Both the position numbers and the translations under genes were made by a program. This document shows positions 10,719 through 20,932 of a stretch of DNA of 64,000 nt, one piece after another; within the stretch, counting starts at the first letter, position 1, and the number at the start of each line of letters is the position of its first letter. Under the pieces are notes generated by a model. It made no database searches. It worked only from the letters and a program-made list of their open reading frames with translations, and had not been told where the DNA came from. Source of the stretch: Croceicoccus mobilis (GTDB taxonomy: Bacteria > Pseudomonadota > Alphaproteobacteria > Sphingomonadales > Sphingomonadaceae); assembly GCF_001661965.1 (NCBI RefSeq), contig NZ_LYWZ01000022.1, positions 434,001-498,000 on the forward strand, given 5' to 3'.

Positions 10719-12242
10719 TCACCGCTCCTTGGTGGTGCCAAAACTCAGCTTCGGGTTCTTTTCCTGCTGATAGTTCACGTCCCATGGCGATTTCGCCAGA
10801 AACACCATGTCGCCATCGCGGTCCTTGGCGAGATTGGGCCGGTTGAAGCTTTCGAACTCGTTCAGGGCCGCCTGCTCGCCCTTGACCCAACGCGCGGTCG
10901 AAAAGGGCGAAGCTTCCAGATTGGCCTCGACCTTATATTCGGCCGAGAGGCGCGAGATCAGCACCTCAAGCTGCAGCTGGCCGACGACGCCGATGATCCA
11001 CTGCGCGCCGATCTCCGGGTAAAACACCTGGATCACGCCCTCTTCCGAAAGGTCGTCGAGGGCCTTCCTGAGCTGCTTGGTCTTGGTCGGATCCTTCAGC
11101 GCGACACGGCGCAGGATTTCGGGCGCGAAATTGGGAAGGCCCGTAAAGCGCACATCGTTCTTTTCCGACAGCGTATCGCCGACGCGCAGGGTACCGTGGT
11201 TCGGAATGCCGATGATATCGCCCGGCTCTGCAGTATCGGCAATCTCGCGGTCCTGAGCGAAGAACAGGATCGGCGAATGCACCGCGATGGGTTTGCCAAG
11301 GCCCGAAGGCGTCAGCTTCATGCCGCGCTTGAAGGTGCCTGAAACCAGCCGCATGAAAGCGATGCGGTCGCGGTGCTGAGGGTCCATATTGGCCTGCACC
11401 TTGAAGATGAAGCCCGTGACCTCGTCGCGACCGGGCTCGATCAACTCTTCGCCAGCGGGCTGAGGGCGCGGCGGCGGGGCGTAATCGGCAATCGCCTCGA
11501 TCATCTGCACCACGCCAAAGTTCTTGAGCGCCGAGCCGAAAAACACCGGCGTCAGATCGCCGCCGCGATAGGCCTCGATATCGAAATCGGGATAAGCTTC
11601 ACGGGCCAGTTCGGCCTGCTCCGCGAAATCGTCGGGGATCGCCGGGTCTTCATCAATGGTGCCGAGGAATTCCTTCGACCCGCCTTCGGGACGCGCAACG
11701 CCGCCGGTCGCATAATCGAGAATACCCTCGAACTGCCCGCCCATGCCGATGGGCCAGCTCATCGGGCAGACGTCCAATGCCAGCATGTCGGCCACTTCAT
11801 CGAGCAGCTCGAACGGATCGCGCCCTTCGCGGTCGACCTTGTTGACGAAGGTGATGATCGGAACGCTGCGCAGGCGGCACACTTCGAACAGCTTTCTCGT
11901 CTGCGGCTCGATGCCCTTGGCCGCGTCAATGACCATGATTGCGGAATCGACTGCGGTCAGCGTGCGATAGGTGTCCTCGGAAAAATCCTCGTGTCCCGGC
12001 GTGTCGAGCAGGTTGAAGGTCACCCCGCCGCGCTCAAACGTCATGACCGAACTAGTCACGGAAATGCCGCGCTGCTGCTCGATCTTCATCCAGTCCGAAC
12101 GGGCGCGCCGCGCCTGCCCGCGTGCCTTCACCTCACCCGCGAGATGGATTGCGCCGCCAGTCAGCAGCAGCTTTTCCGTCAGCGTGGTCTTACCCGCGTC
12201 AGGGTGGGAGATGATGGCGAAAGTCCGCCGCTCGGAAGCCAT
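10719..12242 (-). CDS. prfC: Peptide chain release factor 3
   Basis: GTPase that recycles RF1/RF2 from the ribosome after termination. 507 residues from MASERRTFAIISHPDAGKTT; the ORF extends upstream but only this Met gives the family N-terminus. G1 is HPDAGKTT, G3 DTPGHEDF, G4 NKVDRE. Domains: GTPase (about 1-270), beta-barrel, and the C-terminal RF3 domain (VVGQLQLEVLISRL). It starts 5 bases after the SDR gene stop in the pheST run. Confidence 0.97.
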   Translation of the reverse strand: MASERRTFAIISHPDAGKTTLTEKLLLTGGAIHLAGEVKARGQARRARSDWMKIEQQRGISVTSSVMTFERGGVTFNLLDTPGHEDFSEDTYRTLTAVDSAIMVIDAAKGIEPQTRKLFEVCRLRSVPIITFVNKVDREGRDPFELLDEVADMLALDVCPMSWPIGMGGQFEGILDYATGGVARPEGGSKEFLGTIDEDPAIPDDFAEQAELAREAYPDFDIEAYRGGDLTPVFFGSALKNFGVVQMIEAIADYAPPPRPQPAGEELIEPGRDEVTGFIFKVQANMDPQHRDRIAFMRLVSGTFKRGMKLTPSGLGKPIAVHSPILFFAQDREIADTAEPGDIIGIPNHGTLRVGDTLSEKNDVRFTGLPNFAPEILRRVALKDPTKTKQLRKALDDLSEEGVIQVFYPEIGAQWIIGVVGQLQLEVLISRLSAEYKVEANLEASPFSTARWVKGEQAALNEFESFNRPNLAKDRDGDMVFLAKSPWDVNYQQEKNPKLSFGTTKER

Positions 12243-12247
12243 GAGAA

Positions 12248-13000
12248 TTACTTTTCTTCGCGTGCCACCTGGAAACCGGCGAAGCTCTGGCTCACCGGCA
12301 TCAGTTCCAGCGTGTTGATGTTGAGATGCGGGGGCAAGGTCGCCACCCACAGGATCGTTTCGGCAATGTCCTCACCCGTCATCGGGTTCGACCCGGCGTA
12401 GAGCGCGTCGCTCGCCCCCTTGTCGCCATGGGTGCGGATGGTGGTGAACTCGGTCTCGACCATGCCCGGTTCGATGCTTGTCACGCGCACGCCGCTACCG
12501 TGCAGGTCGGACCTGAGGCCAAGGCTGAACTGGCGCACGAAAGCCTTGGTCCCGCCATAGGTATTGCCGCCCGTGTAAGGATAGGTCGCCGCCACCGAAG
12601 ACAGGTTGATGATCGCGCCCTTGCGCTCTTTCAGCATGGGTAGAAGCCGATGCGTCAGAGAAACGAGCGCAGTGACATTCGTGTCGATCATGACCTTCCA
12701 GTCGGCAAGATCGGCCTTGTCCGCAGTCGATGTCCCCAATGCCAGCCCGGCATTATTCACCAGGCAATCGATCCCCGCGAATGCATCGGGCAGCGCGTCG
12801 AGTTCCTCGTCGCGCTGCGCCTCGTCGCGGATGTCGAACACGCAGGGGTGGAACTTGTCCGCCCCCAGTTCCTCGCGCAGAGCCTCCAGCCGGTCGGCGC
12901 GGCGGCCCGTGCCGACGACTTTCCAGCCCGCGCCCACGAATTCGCGCGCACATGCCGCGCCAATGCCTGCGGTTGCTCCGGTGATGAGGGCGGTGGGCAT
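12248..13000 (-). CDS. SDR-family oxidoreductase, YdfG-like
   Basis: 250-residue classical short-chain dehydrogenase. Cofactor loop TGATAGIG (residues 7-14) with a GRRADR end of the second strand suggests NADP(H). NNAG at about 87-90, and the catalytic Ser-Tyr-Lys in NLSSVAATYPYTGGNTYGGTKAF. C-terminal NINTLELMPVSQSFAGFQ is characteristic of YdfG (3-hydroxy acid/malonic semialdehyde reductase). The physiological substrate is inferred only. Part of the pheST-prfC run (3 bases after the epimerase, 5 before prfC). Confidence 0.93.
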   Translation of the reverse strand: MPTALITGATAGIGAACAREFVGAGWKVVGTGRRADRLEALREELGADKFHPCVFDIRDEAQRDEELDALPDAFAGIDCLVNNAGLALGTSTADKADLADWKVMIDTNVTALVSLTHRLLPMLKERKGAIINLSSVAATYPYTGGNTYGGTKAFVRQFSLGLRSDLHGSGVRVTSIEPGMVETEFTTIRTHGDKGASDALYAGSNPMTGEDIAETILWVATLPPHLNINTLELMPVSQSFAGFQVAREEK

Positions 13001-13003
13001 GGC

Positions 13004-13924
13004 TTAGTCTCCTGCTTCTGCCGGGTAGATGGTGATGGCAAGGCGAAAGCTGCGCGCCTCACCCGCAGCCAGCGACATGATGCCCGGCTTTTCGCGGAAA
13101 TCGCCGTCGAACCCTTCGGGATCGGCAATACCCGACCACGGTTCGAGGCAGAGGTAATTCGCCCCCGGCTTTTGCCAGATGCCCAGCATGTCGTTGTCGG
13201 GGAACGCGAGTTCAAGGGCGGCTGGCTCCTCGCCCGCATCCTCGTCATCGCTCTCCGGCGTTTCGCCCTCAAACCGCAGCATGCGGCTGGAAAGCCGGTC
13301 CCAGATCATCGCATCGGCATGGAACAGACCCGGATAGGGCCTCAGGATCCGGTTATGGATCGGCGTATCCTCATAGGCGCGAAGCAGGCCCTTGTCGTCA
13401 AGGCGGCGGATCGGCCCGGTCTCGTGGTCGGAAAAGACGACGCGGTGCTGCTCCTTGGCGCCGCCTGCCGGCAATGGCCATGCGAAGCCGGGGTGAAAAC
13501 CGATGCTGAATGGCATGTCGCCATCGCCGCGATTGGTGACCGTGGCGGTCAGACGCAGGGTGCGATCCTCGATCTCGTAAAGAAGTTCGAGGCTGAAAGC
13601 GAAGGGATAGACCTTGCGCGTCGCCTCGCTGTCGGTGAGGAGGAAGCTGACGCTGCGCGGCGAACTATCCACTCGCTCGAACATGCTCTTGCGCGCAAAC
13701 CCATGGCGGGCAAGCGCGTATTCCTGTCCGTCAAAGCGATAGGTTCCGCCCACAAGCTCGCCCACGATCGGGAACAGGATCGGCGCGTGGCCGGTCCAGT
13801 ACTGGGGGTCGGCGTCGGTCATCCATTCGCCGCCGCTGGCATCGCGCAGCGAAACCATCTCCGCGCCAAGCGGATCGATGCGGGCGGTGAGATCGCCCGA
13901 GCTTATCGTGAACAATTCGCTCAT
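13004..13924 (-). CDS. Aldose 1-epimerase family protein
   Basis: 306-residue galactose-mutarotase-like beta-sandwich protein. Typical elements: DPLGAEMVSLRD, HAPILFPIVGEL, YALARHGFAR (catalytic-region His), FSIGFHPGFAWPL, and CLEPWSGIADP. Such enzymes interconvert sugar anomers; this subfamily (LacX-like) is often of unknown substrate. It overlaps the pheT stop by 4 bases (ATGA), so it is coupled to pheT although no functional link is known. Confidence 0.9.
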   Translation of the reverse strand: MSELFTISSGDLTARIDPLGAEMVSLRDASGGEWMTDADPQYWTGHAPILFPIVGELVGGTYRFDGQEYALARHGFARKSMFERVDSSPRSVSFLLTDSEATRKVYPFAFSLELLYEIEDRTLRLTATVTNRGDGDMPFSIGFHPGFAWPLPAGGAKEQHRVVFSDHETGPIRRLDDKGLLRAYEDTPIHNRILRPYPGLFHADAMIWDRLSSRMLRFEGETPESDDEDAGEEPAALELAFPDNDMLGIWQKPGANYLCLEPWSGIADPEGFDGDFREKPGIMSLAAGEARSFRLAITIYPAEAGD

Positions 13925-16338
13925 CCGCGCAGGGTCGCGCCCAGCTTGGCGGCGGAAGCCACGACCTTTTCCGAAATCGCGGTCAGATCCTTCTCCGTGA
14001 AGCTGGCATCGCCCGGCTGCAACACGATCTCGACCGCCAGCGACTTCTGGCCTTCGGGCACGCCCGCGCCCTTGAACTCGTCAAAGATGCGCGCATCGGT
14101 GATCGCGTTCTTCTCCGCCCCGCGCACGGCTTTCAGCAGATCGCCCGCCGCCAGCGCATCGGGCACGAGGAAAGCGAAATCGCGCATCACCGGCTGCAGC
14201 ACCGGCGGCACATAGGCGGCACGGGTGAAGCCCGCCGCGCCTTTCCTTGCGGGGATCGCGTCGAGATAGATCTCTGCCGCGACGACCGCGCCATCCACAT
14301 CGAACTGCTTTGCCACCAGCGGGTGCAGCGTGCCAAAGCGTGCCAGCACGTTCTTCGGCCCGAGCCGAAGCGTCGCCGACTGGCCGGGGTGGAAAGCATC
14401 GCCTGCCTCACCCATCACCATCAGCTTTTCGACCGGCGCGCCGGCGGCAGACAGGATCGCCTCGACCTCGGCCTTCGCATCGAATGCGTCGAAATCGGCG
14501 GCCTTGCCCTGCTGCCAGCCACGCGCATGCTTGTCGCCCGCCAGCACGAGGCCAAGCGTCAGCTTCTCATCCGAAGCGCCGCCGGGCCCACGCAGGTAAC
14601 GACGGCCGATCTCGAACAGGCGGATGCTGGAAGCCCCGCGCGCCTGATTGCGCGCCGTGGCCGAAAGCAGGCCCGGCAGCATCGAGGGGCGCATGACCTT
14701 CAGATCCTCGCTGATCGGATTGGCAAGCGCCCACGGCTCCTGCCCGTCGATCGCGAATGTCGCGGCCTGATCGGCGGGGAGGAAGGACCATGTCACCGCC
14801 TCGTGCATGCCGCGGGCAGCAGCAGAGCGGCGCACACGGCGCTCCAAGGCCTGCACCGGGGTCGCGGTCGGCTGCGCCACGCCATCGGCCCGGTCCAGCG
14901 GGACCGAGGTAATAGCATCGAGACCCTTGATGCGGATCACTTCCTCGACAATGTCAGCAGGGCCGTCGATATCGGGCCGCCAGCTGGGAGCGGTCACGGC
15001 CCAGTGAGTCTGCCCGTTCTCGCTGATGGTCGCGATCTCGAAACCCAGCGCGGTCAGGATGTGGCGCTGATCCTCTTCCTTGACCGGAAGCCCGCCCAGC
15101 GTTTCGACCAGTTTCGGCTCATAACGGACTATATGGGCGGGATCGTGCGGCGCGCCGACATGCAGCGCCTCGCTCGCCTCGCCCCCGCAGATGTCGAGGA
15201 TCAGGCCGGTCAGGATTTCAAGGCCCGGCGCGAGGAAAGCGGGGTCGATCCCGCGTTCGAACCGGCTGCGCGCATCGCTGGTGAGGTTCAATGCGCGGCC
15301 CGTCTTCGCCAGACGCACCGGATCAAAGGCCGCCACTTCCAGCAGAACATCGCTCGTCGTTTCGCTGCACCCCGAATGTTCGCCGCCCATGATACCGGCA
15401 ATATCGTGCACCTGCGCGTCATCGGCGATGACGGTCATGCTGTCGTCCAGCACATAGTGCTTTTCATTGAGCGCGGTCACACCCTCACCCGCCTTTGCGC
15501 GGCGCGCGGTGACGGTGCCCGAAAGCTGCGCCACGTCATAGGCGTGGCTGGGGCGGCCATAGGTGAGCATCACGTAATTGGTGATGTCGACCAGCGCCGA
15601 GATCGGGCGCTGACCCGCCGACTTCAACCGCGCCTGCATCCAGTCGGGGCTCGTCCCATTGGTCACGCCGCGAATGACGCGGCCGTAGAATGCCTGACAG
15701 CCTTCACGGTCCTCGATGGCAATCGGCACCGGGCAGGCGAAGCTGCCGGTGTGAACGTGTTCGGAAACAGGCTTGAGCGTCCCCAGACCTGCCGCCGCCA
15801 GATCGCGCGCGATACCGTAAACGCCCATGCAGTCGGGACGGTTGGGCGTAATCGCGACATCGAATACCGGATCGTCCAGATCGGCATAGGCGGCATAATC
15901 CGTTCCGACAGGCGCATCTTCGGGCAGCTCGATGATGCCCTCATGCTCGTCCGACAGGTCAAGTTCGCGGGCCGAACACATCATGCCGTTCGATTCCACC
16001 CCGCGGATCGCGGCCTTGCGCATCTCCATGCCGTTCGAAGGCACGACCGCGCCGGGCAGGCCCAGCACGCCGACCAGCCCCGCACGCGCATTGGGCGCAC
16101 CGCAGACCACGGTCAGCGGATCGCCTTCACCCGTATCGACAGTGAGCACCTGCAGCTTGTCGGCGTCGGGATGCTTGGCCGCGGTCAGCACCCTGGCTAC
16201 GCGGAAACCGGCCAATGCCTCAGCCGGGTTGTCCATGCCTTCCAGTTCCAGCCCGATGGCGTTGAGCTTCGCGGCGATTTCGGTGGCGGTCGCCTCGGTT
16301 TCGAGGTGGTCCTGCAGCCAGGAAAGCGAGAACTTCAT
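13921..16338 (-). CDS. pheT: Phenylalanine-tRNA ligase beta subunit
   Basis: 805 residues, the normal bacterial length. Domain order visible: N-terminal EMAP-type tRNA-binding domain (about 40-150), B3/B4 editing region, B5, catalytic-like core and C-terminal ferredoxin-fold anticodon-binding domain ([16 protein letters not shown] ... [14 protein letters not shown]). Works as an alpha2-beta2 tetramer with PheS. The start overlaps the pheS stop by 4 bases. Confidence 0.98.
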   Translation of the reverse strand: MKFSLSWLQDHLETEATATEIAAKLNAIGLELEGMDNPAEALAGFRVARVLTAAKHPDADKLQVLTVDTGEGDPLTVVCGAPNARAGLVGVLGLPGAVVPSNGMEMRKAAIRGVESNGMMCSARELDLSDEHEGIIELPEDAPVGTDYAAYADLDDPVFDVAITPNRPDCMGVYGIARDLAAAGLGTLKPVSEHVHTGSFACPVPIAIEDREGCQAFYGRVIRGVTNGTSPDWMQARLKSAGQRPISALVDITNYVMLTYGRPSHAYDVAQLSGTVTARRAKAGEGVTALNEKHYVLDDSMTVIADDAQVHDIAGIMGGEHSGCSETTSDVLLEVAAFDPVRLAKTGRALNLTSDARSRFERGIDPAFLAPGLEILTGLILDICGGEASEALHVGAPHDPAHIVRYEPKLVETLGGLPVKEEDQRHILTALGFEIATISENGQTHWAVTAPSWRPDIDGPADIVEEVIRIKGLDAITSVPLDRADGVAQPTATPVQALERRVRRSAAARGMHEAVTWSFLPADQAATFAIDGQEPWALANPISEDLKVMRPSMLPGLLSATARNQARGASSIRLFEIGRRYLRGPGGASDEKLTLGLVLAGDKHARGWQQGKAADFDAFDAKAEVEAILSAAGAPVEKLMVMGEAGDAFHPGQSATLRLGPKNVLARFGTLHPLVAKQFDVDGAVVAAEIYLDAIPARKGAAGFTRAAYVPPVLQPVMRDFAFLVPDALAAGDLLKAVRGAEKNAITDARIFDEFKGAGVPEGQKSLAVEIVLQPGDASFTEKDLTAISEKVVASAAKLGATLRG

Positions 16339-17441
16339 GCCGAAACTCCCACGCCGCCGGAAAGGGTGGGCACATCCAATGCCGCGAATCCGTAATGCTT
16401 CATCCAGCGCAGATCGCCGTCGAAGAAGGCGCGCAAATCATCCATCCCATATTTGAGCATGGCGAGCCGGTCGACGCCGGTGCCGAATGCAAAACCCTGC
16501 CATTCATTGGGGTCCAGACCGCCGAATTCGATCACGCGGGCATTGACCATGCCGCTGCCCAGCACTTCCATCCATGCATGGCCTTCATCGTCGCCCGACC
16601 CGCCGACGACGCGGCGGCCCTTCTCGACGCTGTAACCGACATCGACCTCGACCGAAGGTTCGGTGAAGGGGAAATAGCTGGGGCGCAGGCGCAAGACGAT
16701 GTCGTCACGCTCGAAAAACGCCTTCAGGAAAGTCTCCAGCGTCCATTTCAGATGCCCCAGATGGATGCCCTTGCCGATCACCAGACCTTCGATCTGGTGG
16801 AACATCGGCGTGTGCGTGGCATCGCTGTCGCTGCGATAGACGCGGCCGGGCGCGATGATCCGCAGTGGCGCGCCATCTTTCAGCATGGTGCGGATCTGCA
16901 CCGGCGAAGTATGCGTGCGCAGCAGCATCGAGCGGCCTTCATCGTCCGCATCGGGGAAATAAAAAGTGTCGTGCATCGCGCGCGCCGGATGGCTCTCCGG
17001 CATGTTGAGCGCGGTGAAATTGTGCCAGTCGTCCTCGATCTCCGGCCCGGTCGCGACGGCGAAACCCATGTCGGCGAAGATCTCGGCCAGCTCGTCCATC
17101 ACCTGCGAGACGGGGTGCACGCTGCCGATCGGCGCTTCCGGCGCGGGGAGCGACAGGTCGATGGTCTCGCCCGCCAGCTTCGCGTTCAGCGCCTCGGCCT
17201 CCAGCACGGCCTTGCGCGCGGCGATCGCTTCGGTCACCTCGGCGCGCAGGCCGTTGAAGGCGGGGCCCGCCTCCTGCCGCTCTTCGGGGCTCATCTTGCC
17301 CAGCGTCTTCAACAGGGCCGAAATCGTGCCCTGCTTGCCAAGAAAGGCCACGCGCACCGCATCAAGCGATTCGAGCGTGGAAGCCCCTTCGATCTGCGCC
17401 AGCGCATCGGCGCGCATGCTGTCGGTTTGGGTGGAAGCCAT
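16335..17441 (-). CDS. pheS: Phenylalanine-tRNA ligase alpha subunit
   Basis: 368-residue class II synthetase subunit. N-terminal coiled-coil arm (about 1-90), then [22 protein letters not shown], motif 2 [12 protein letters not shown] and [21 protein letters not shown], and motif 3 [25 protein letters not shown]. Starts the pheS-pheT-epimerase-SDR-prfC run. No Phe-rich leader peptide (attenuator) was found upstream. Confidence 0.98.
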   Translation of the reverse strand: MASTQTDSMRADALAQIEGASTLESLDAVRVAFLGKQGTISALLKTLGKMSPEERQEAGPAFNGLRAEVTEAIAARKAVLEAEALNAKLAGETIDLSLPAPEAPIGSVHPVSQVMDELAEIFADMGFAVATGPEIEDDWHNFTALNMPESHPARAMHDTFYFPDADDEGRSMLLRTHTSPVQIRTMLKDGAPLRIIAPGRVYRSDSDATHTPMFHQIEGLVIGKGIHLGHLKWTLETFLKAFFERDDIVLRLRPSYFPFTEPSVEVDVGYSVEKGRRVVGGSGDDEGHAWMEVLGSGMVNARVIEFGGLDPNEWQGFAFGTGVDRLAMLKYGMDDLRAFFDGDLRWMKHYGFAALDVPTLSGGVGVSA

Positions 17442-17863
17442 CTTTTCGTGTCTATCGGTCGTGAACGGTGCCCGAACGCTCCGGGCATGAATGAGAGGCG
17501 CTCTCTAGGATGCCGCCAGCGAAAGGGCAACGCTCAGCCGGTCAGAACCGCACCCGCCGCATTACTGACAGAAATGCCAGTGATGACAAAGATTGTTCAG
17601 ATTTGTCGAATCTGCCTTCGACTCGGCAGATACTGTTGCACGTTTCGCCGCAAAGCAGCATAAGTGCTGCAGGACACCGCGACCGGCTCGGCTGGTCGCA
17701 GCTCGGAAGCTGGCGTGCCGGGTTGGGGGATCCGGCCGCCAGCACATTTCCATGATGTTCCGTGACACGAAAAAGCCCGGGGAGAGCCTGATGCTCGCCC
17801 CCGGGCTTTTTTCGTAGCTGCCGATGCCACCCGGCGGACCGGGTGGACATCATGCCCGCAAAA
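17442..17863. other. 422-base intergenic region between rplT and pheS
   Basis: Holds the rplT terminator (17770-17811), a perfect 8-bp hairpin at 17827-17846 and presumably the pheS promoter, which I could not place. ORFs crossing it have no protein-like features. Near the pheS start a small GC hairpin (GCCCGGAGCGTTCGGGC on the minus strand) is also present. Confidence 0.6.
17770..17812 (-). terminator. Bidirectional rho-independent terminator after rpmI-rplT
   Basis: A 13-bp perfect stem (17770-17782 with 17799-17811) with A-tract on one side and T-tract on the other, extended by an inner GAGC/GCTC pairing. It lies about 50 bases past the rplT stop. Confidence 0.92.
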
Positions 17864-18223
17864 TCAGGCCGGTAGGGCCTGCTTCGCCTGCGCGATGATC
17901 GCACCAAAAGCGGCGCTTTCGTTCATCGCGAGATCGGCCATCACCTTGCGGTCCAGCTCGATGCCGGCGAGCTTTGCGCCATGCATGAACTGCGAATAGG
18001 TGAGACCCTCTGCGCGCACAGCGGCGTTGATGCGCTGGATCCACAGGGCGCGGAAGCTGCGCTTCTTAACCTTGCGGTCGCGATAGGCGTACTGGCCAGC
18101 CTTTTCGACGGCCTGGCGAGCGACGCGAATCGTATTCTTGCGGCGGCCGCGGTAGCCCTTGGCCTGCTCCAGAATACGCTTGTGCTTGGCGCGGGTGGTT
18201 ACACCCCTTTTGACACGTGCCAT
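17864..18223 (-). CDS. rplT: 50S ribosomal protein L20
   Basis: 119 residues with the family start [24 protein letters not shown] and core [14 protein letters not shown]-type helix ([16 protein letters not shown]). Binds 23S rRNA early in 50S assembly. Lies 13 bases after rpmI. In many bacteria infC precedes this pair; it does not here. Confidence 0.98.
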   Translation of the reverse strand: MARVKRGVTTRAKHKRILEQAKGYRGRRKNTIRVARQAVEKAGQYAYRDRKVKKRSFRALWIQRINAAVRAEGLTYSQFMHGAKLAGIELDRKVMADLAMNESAAFGAIIAQAKQALPA

Positions 18224-18236
18224 GGTCTAATGCTCC

Positions 18237-18440
18237 TCAGTTCAGCCCGTAGGGCGCCCACTTCTTGATCGTCTTCGCGTCTGCGTCGCTGATCACGGTG
18301 GTGCCGCGGTTCTGGCGGATGTACTTGCCGTTGTGGCTGATGAGGCGGTGGCGCTTGCCGGCCACGCCGTGCTTGACCTTGCCGGTCGCGGTGAGCTTGA
18401 AGCGCTTTTTCACGCCGCTCTTCGTCTTGAGCTTGGGCAT
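18237..18440 (-). CDS. rpmI: 50S ribosomal protein L35
   Basis: 67 residues starting [14 protein letters not shown]; an in-frame codon 15 bases earlier is ignored because AAGGAG lies just there and serves the ATG at 18440. Basic, with [11 protein letters not shown] near the end. First gene of the rpmI-rplT pair; its leader may carry L20-type autoregulation but no clear pseudoknot was recognised. Confidence 0.97.
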   Translation of the reverse strand: MPKLKTKSGVKKRFKLTATGKVKHGVAGKRHRLISHNGKYIRQNRGTTVISDADAKTIKKWAPYGLN

Positions 18441-18596
18441 TTTCGTCTCCTTCAAAGGGACACGCTGGACCAGCCCTGGCAGCCCTTATCGCCAGGCCGG
18501 ACTCGAATCTCGTGTCGGTGAAGGCGCGCGCCTAGACGAGCGCGGCGGATTTGGCAAGTACCTCGGCGTCGGTCGGGGCGGACTGTTCAGGGAGCC

Positions 18597-18800
18597 TCAG
18601 GCGTCCATCATCGCGATCAGCGCGGTGGCGAGCGCAGTCCCGGCAAAGAACAACGGCCAGCTCCAGTAGAAGCTGTAGTCCTGCACATGCGCGAGATGAA
18701 CCGCAAGCACGCCGCCCGATGTACCGCCATTCCCCATGAACAGGGAAAGGATCCAGCTCAGGAAGATCCCGAAAGGCAGGGCTTTCGCAAGACTGATCAC
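18597..18800 (-). CDS. Small two-helix membrane protein, unknown function
   Basis: 67 residues from a GTG start with a GAGG site about 9 bases upstream. Two hydrophobic helices (about 4-22 and 45-65) flank a short Gly/Ser/His loop. No family recognised. It ends shortly before the rpmI leader and follows the SDR gene by about 105 bases on the same strand. Confidence 0.6.
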   Translation of the reverse strand: MISLAKALPFGIFLSWILSLFMGNGGTSGGVLAVHLAHVQDYSFYWSWPLFFAGTALATALIAMMDA

Positions 18801-18905
18801 GGTCGTGGCCTCAATCGATGGCTGCGGTTGATGATGGTCGCTCTTGAATCGAATCGTGCCGTAGTGGGGTAAATATTTCGCTAAAAGACTATTTCACGCG
18901 TCTAA

Positions 18906-19679
18906 TCAGCTGACGTAGATCATCTTTCGGGTCATTCCGCCATCGATCGCCAGTTGCTGTCCGGTGACGAAACCGGACGCAGGGCCTGCCAGCCATGCGA
19001 CCGCCTCGGCGATGTCCTGCGGCTTGCCGATGCGGCCCACGGGGTGCTGCTTCTCCGCCTTGGCCGAGTGATCGGGCTGGGCCCGGTTCGCCTCCTTTTG
19101 CCATGGCCCCGTCTCGATCCAGCCCGGCGCGATGGCGTTGACGCGAATTTGGGGGCCCAGGCTGACTGCCATGCAATGGGTCAGCGCCGCCAGCCCGCCC
19201 TTTGCCGCAGCATAGCCAAACGTATCGGGTTCCGACTGGATCGCGCGGGTCGAGGTAATGTTGACGATGGCCGAAGCCTCATCCGCCGCATTGGCATGCG
19301 CCCGCAGCAGCGGCAGGGCAGCCCGGCTGCATAGGAATGCCGCGGTAAGGCTCGCGTCGATCCAGCCCTGCCACTTGTCGAGCGTCAGATCCTCCAGCGG
19401 CCCTGCATGCGGCTGGGCGATACCCGAATTATTGACGAGAAGCGCGGCATTATCGGCCCAATCGGCGATGGCCTTGAAGGCGGATTTAACCGCATCCTCC
19501 TCACCCAGATCGGCGGTGAAGGTCAGCAACTGGTCCGCTGGCAAAGACGCCGCGATCTCGTCGAGCGCCTCGCCATCCTTGTCCAGCGCGGCGACGCGCC
19601 AGCCCTCGCCTATCAGATGAATTACAGTGGCGCGGCCAATGCCATTGCCCGCGCCGGTGATGATGGCTGTCTTGGTCAT
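18906..19679 (-). CDS. SDR-family oxidoreductase
   Basis: 257 residues from MTKTAIITGAGNGIG; the longer frame to 19730 is rejected because it would overlap the upstream gene by more than 50 bases. Cofactor loop TGAGNGIG, ALDKDGEAL (NAD-type Asp at the end of strand 2), NNSG, catalytic NITSTRAIQSEPDTFGYAAAKGG, and C-terminal GFVTGQQLAIDGGMTRKMIY. This late motif is usual for 3-oxoacyl or sugar/alcohol dehydrogenases. Substrate unknown. Overlaps the preceding GGCT gene by 4 bases. Confidence 0.92.
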   Translation of the reverse strand: MTKTAIITGAGNGIGRATVIHLIGEGWRVAALDKDGEALDEIAASLPADQLLTFTADLGEEDAVKSAFKAIADWADNAALLVNNSGIAQPHAGPLEDLTLDKWQGWIDASLTAAFLCSRAALPLLRAHANAADEASAIVNITSTRAIQSEPDTFGYAAAKGGLAALTHCMAVSLGPQIRVNAIAPGWIETGPWQKEANRAQPDHSAKAEKQHPVGRIGKPQDIAEAVAWLAGPASGFVTGQQLAIDGGMTRKMIYVS

Positions 19680-20131
19680 GCCCTGTCGAACGGACGAGAA
19701 CGCGCTTGGTGCCGAGGCGGCGGTTCGCAATATGGCTGCCGCCCGGTTTCACCCAGCCAGCGCAGGAAATCGCCCTGCTTGATGGGCATTGCGCCTTTGG
19801 GGATTGCCGCTGCCCAGCGATAGGCATGGACAGCCCGGCCCGCGGCCCATATCCGCGAGAGCCGGTATTCCACGCCTTCATAATGATCGAGCCAGCGCCA
19901 GTCGCCCGGCCGGAAATCGAGCCGCATCAGCATGCCATGCACACGCTGGCGTGGATTGCGGGCAGGCAGCAGGGCGGGATACCAGCCCAACCGCGTGGGG
20001 ATCGCGATCATCCTGCCGGGAACGGATGCGGCACCAAGCGCGGCGCTCCGCTGCTCAAGCCAGAGATTGGCGGGTGTCCCACTGCCAGCGAGCAGCGTGC
20101 CATAGACAAAGACCAAGCCGGGCCGCCCCAT
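19676..20131 (-). CDS. Gamma-glutamylcyclotransferase (AIG2-like) protein
   Basis: About 151 residues from ATG 20131 (a TTG lies one codon earlier). The N-terminal VFVYGTLLAGSGTPAN is the GGCT substrate loop, GMLMRLDF and LDHYEGVEYRLSRI supply the usual conserved region with the acidic residue. Family members cyclise gamma-glutamyl groups or related substrates. It lies 15 bases after hisN and is coupled to the SDR gene. Confidence 0.87.
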   Translation of the reverse strand: MGRPGLVFVYGTLLAGSGTPANLWLEQRSAALGAASVPGRMIAIPTRLGWYPALLPARNPRQRVHGMLMRLDFRPGDWRWLDHYEGVEYRLSRIWAAGRAVHAYRWAAAIPKGAMPIKQGDFLRWLGETGRQPYCEPPPRHQARSRPFDRA

Positions 20132-20146
20132 CAATGATGCCCAGGT

Positions 20147-20929
20147 CTAATGATGGCAGGCCAGCGCCTCGATCACGTCTTCCAGCCGGGCACTATCGCC
20201 CAGCGCCAGCACATGGCCATCGCTGCCGGCATGGAGCGGATCGCCGTTCCAGTCGGTCATCAACCCGCCCGCGCCTTCGACCACCGGGATCAGCGCGGCG
20301 TAATCGTGCAGCTTCAGCCCCGCTTCGCACACGAGGTCGAGATGCCCGCTCGCCAGCATGGCGTAGTTGTAGCAGTCGCCGCCCATGACCATCCGGCGGT
20401 GATCGGTCTTGGCGGCAAGACCCATAAAATGTTCGCCGTCGTGATCGTCGAAATAATGCGGGCCAGTGGTGGCCAGCGTCGCATCGGACAATTCGCGGCA
20501 CGGACGGCAGCGCACTTCCGCGCCATTCAGCAGCGTCGGCATGCCCGATGCGCCGACCCAGCGTTCGCCCGCGATGGGCTGGTCGATAATGCCCATCACC
20601 GGCCAGCCATCGACCATGAGCGCGATCAAAGTGCCGAAGATCGGGCGACCCGCCAGGAACCCCGCCGTACCGTCAATCGGGTCCAGCACCCATTGCCGTT
20701 TCGCGCCCGTGCGCTCGCTGCCGAATTCCTCACCGATGATGCCGTCTTCGGGGCGTTCGGCATTGAGGATCGAGCGCATCGCCTCTTCGGCGGCGCGGTC
20801 GGCGATAGTCACGGGCGAGGCATCGCCCTTCCGCTCGCTATCCAGCCCGCTGCGGAAATGCGGGCGGATCGCCGCACCCGCCGCATCGGCAAGGCGCTGG
20901 GCAAGGGCGATATCGTCGGTCAGGCGCAT
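20147..20929 (-). CDS. hisN: Inositol-monophosphatase-fold enzyme, likely histidinol phosphatase
   Basis: 260 residues. Metal motifs: GEEFG (about 66-70), DPIDGTAGF (about 84-92) and the late LHDYAALIPVVEGAGG replacing WD of classical IMPases, which fits HisN-type histidinol-phosphate phosphatase. It would complete histidine synthesis. It is 3 bases downstream of prs, whose product PRPP starts the same pathway; that pairing supports the call. Inositol phosphatase activity cannot be excluded. Confidence 0.87.
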   Translation of the reverse strand: MRLTDDIALAQRLADAAGAAIRPHFRSGLDSERKGDASPVTIADRAAEEAMRSILNAERPEDGIIGEEFGSERTGAKRQWVLDPIDGTAGFLAGRPIFGTLIALMVDGWPVMGIIDQPIAGERWVGASGMPTLLNGAEVRCRPCRELSDATLATTGPHYFDDHDGEHFMGLAAKTDHRRMVMGGDCYNYAMLASGHLDLVCEAGLKLHDYAALIPVVEGAGGLMTDWNGDPLHAGSDGHVLALGDSARLEDVIEALACHH

Positions 20930-20932
20930 CGA

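Noticed and set aside
17442-17763. Phe leader peptide/attenuator for pheST
   Set aside because: No short frame with a run of Phe codons before the start, and the terminator there serves rplT.
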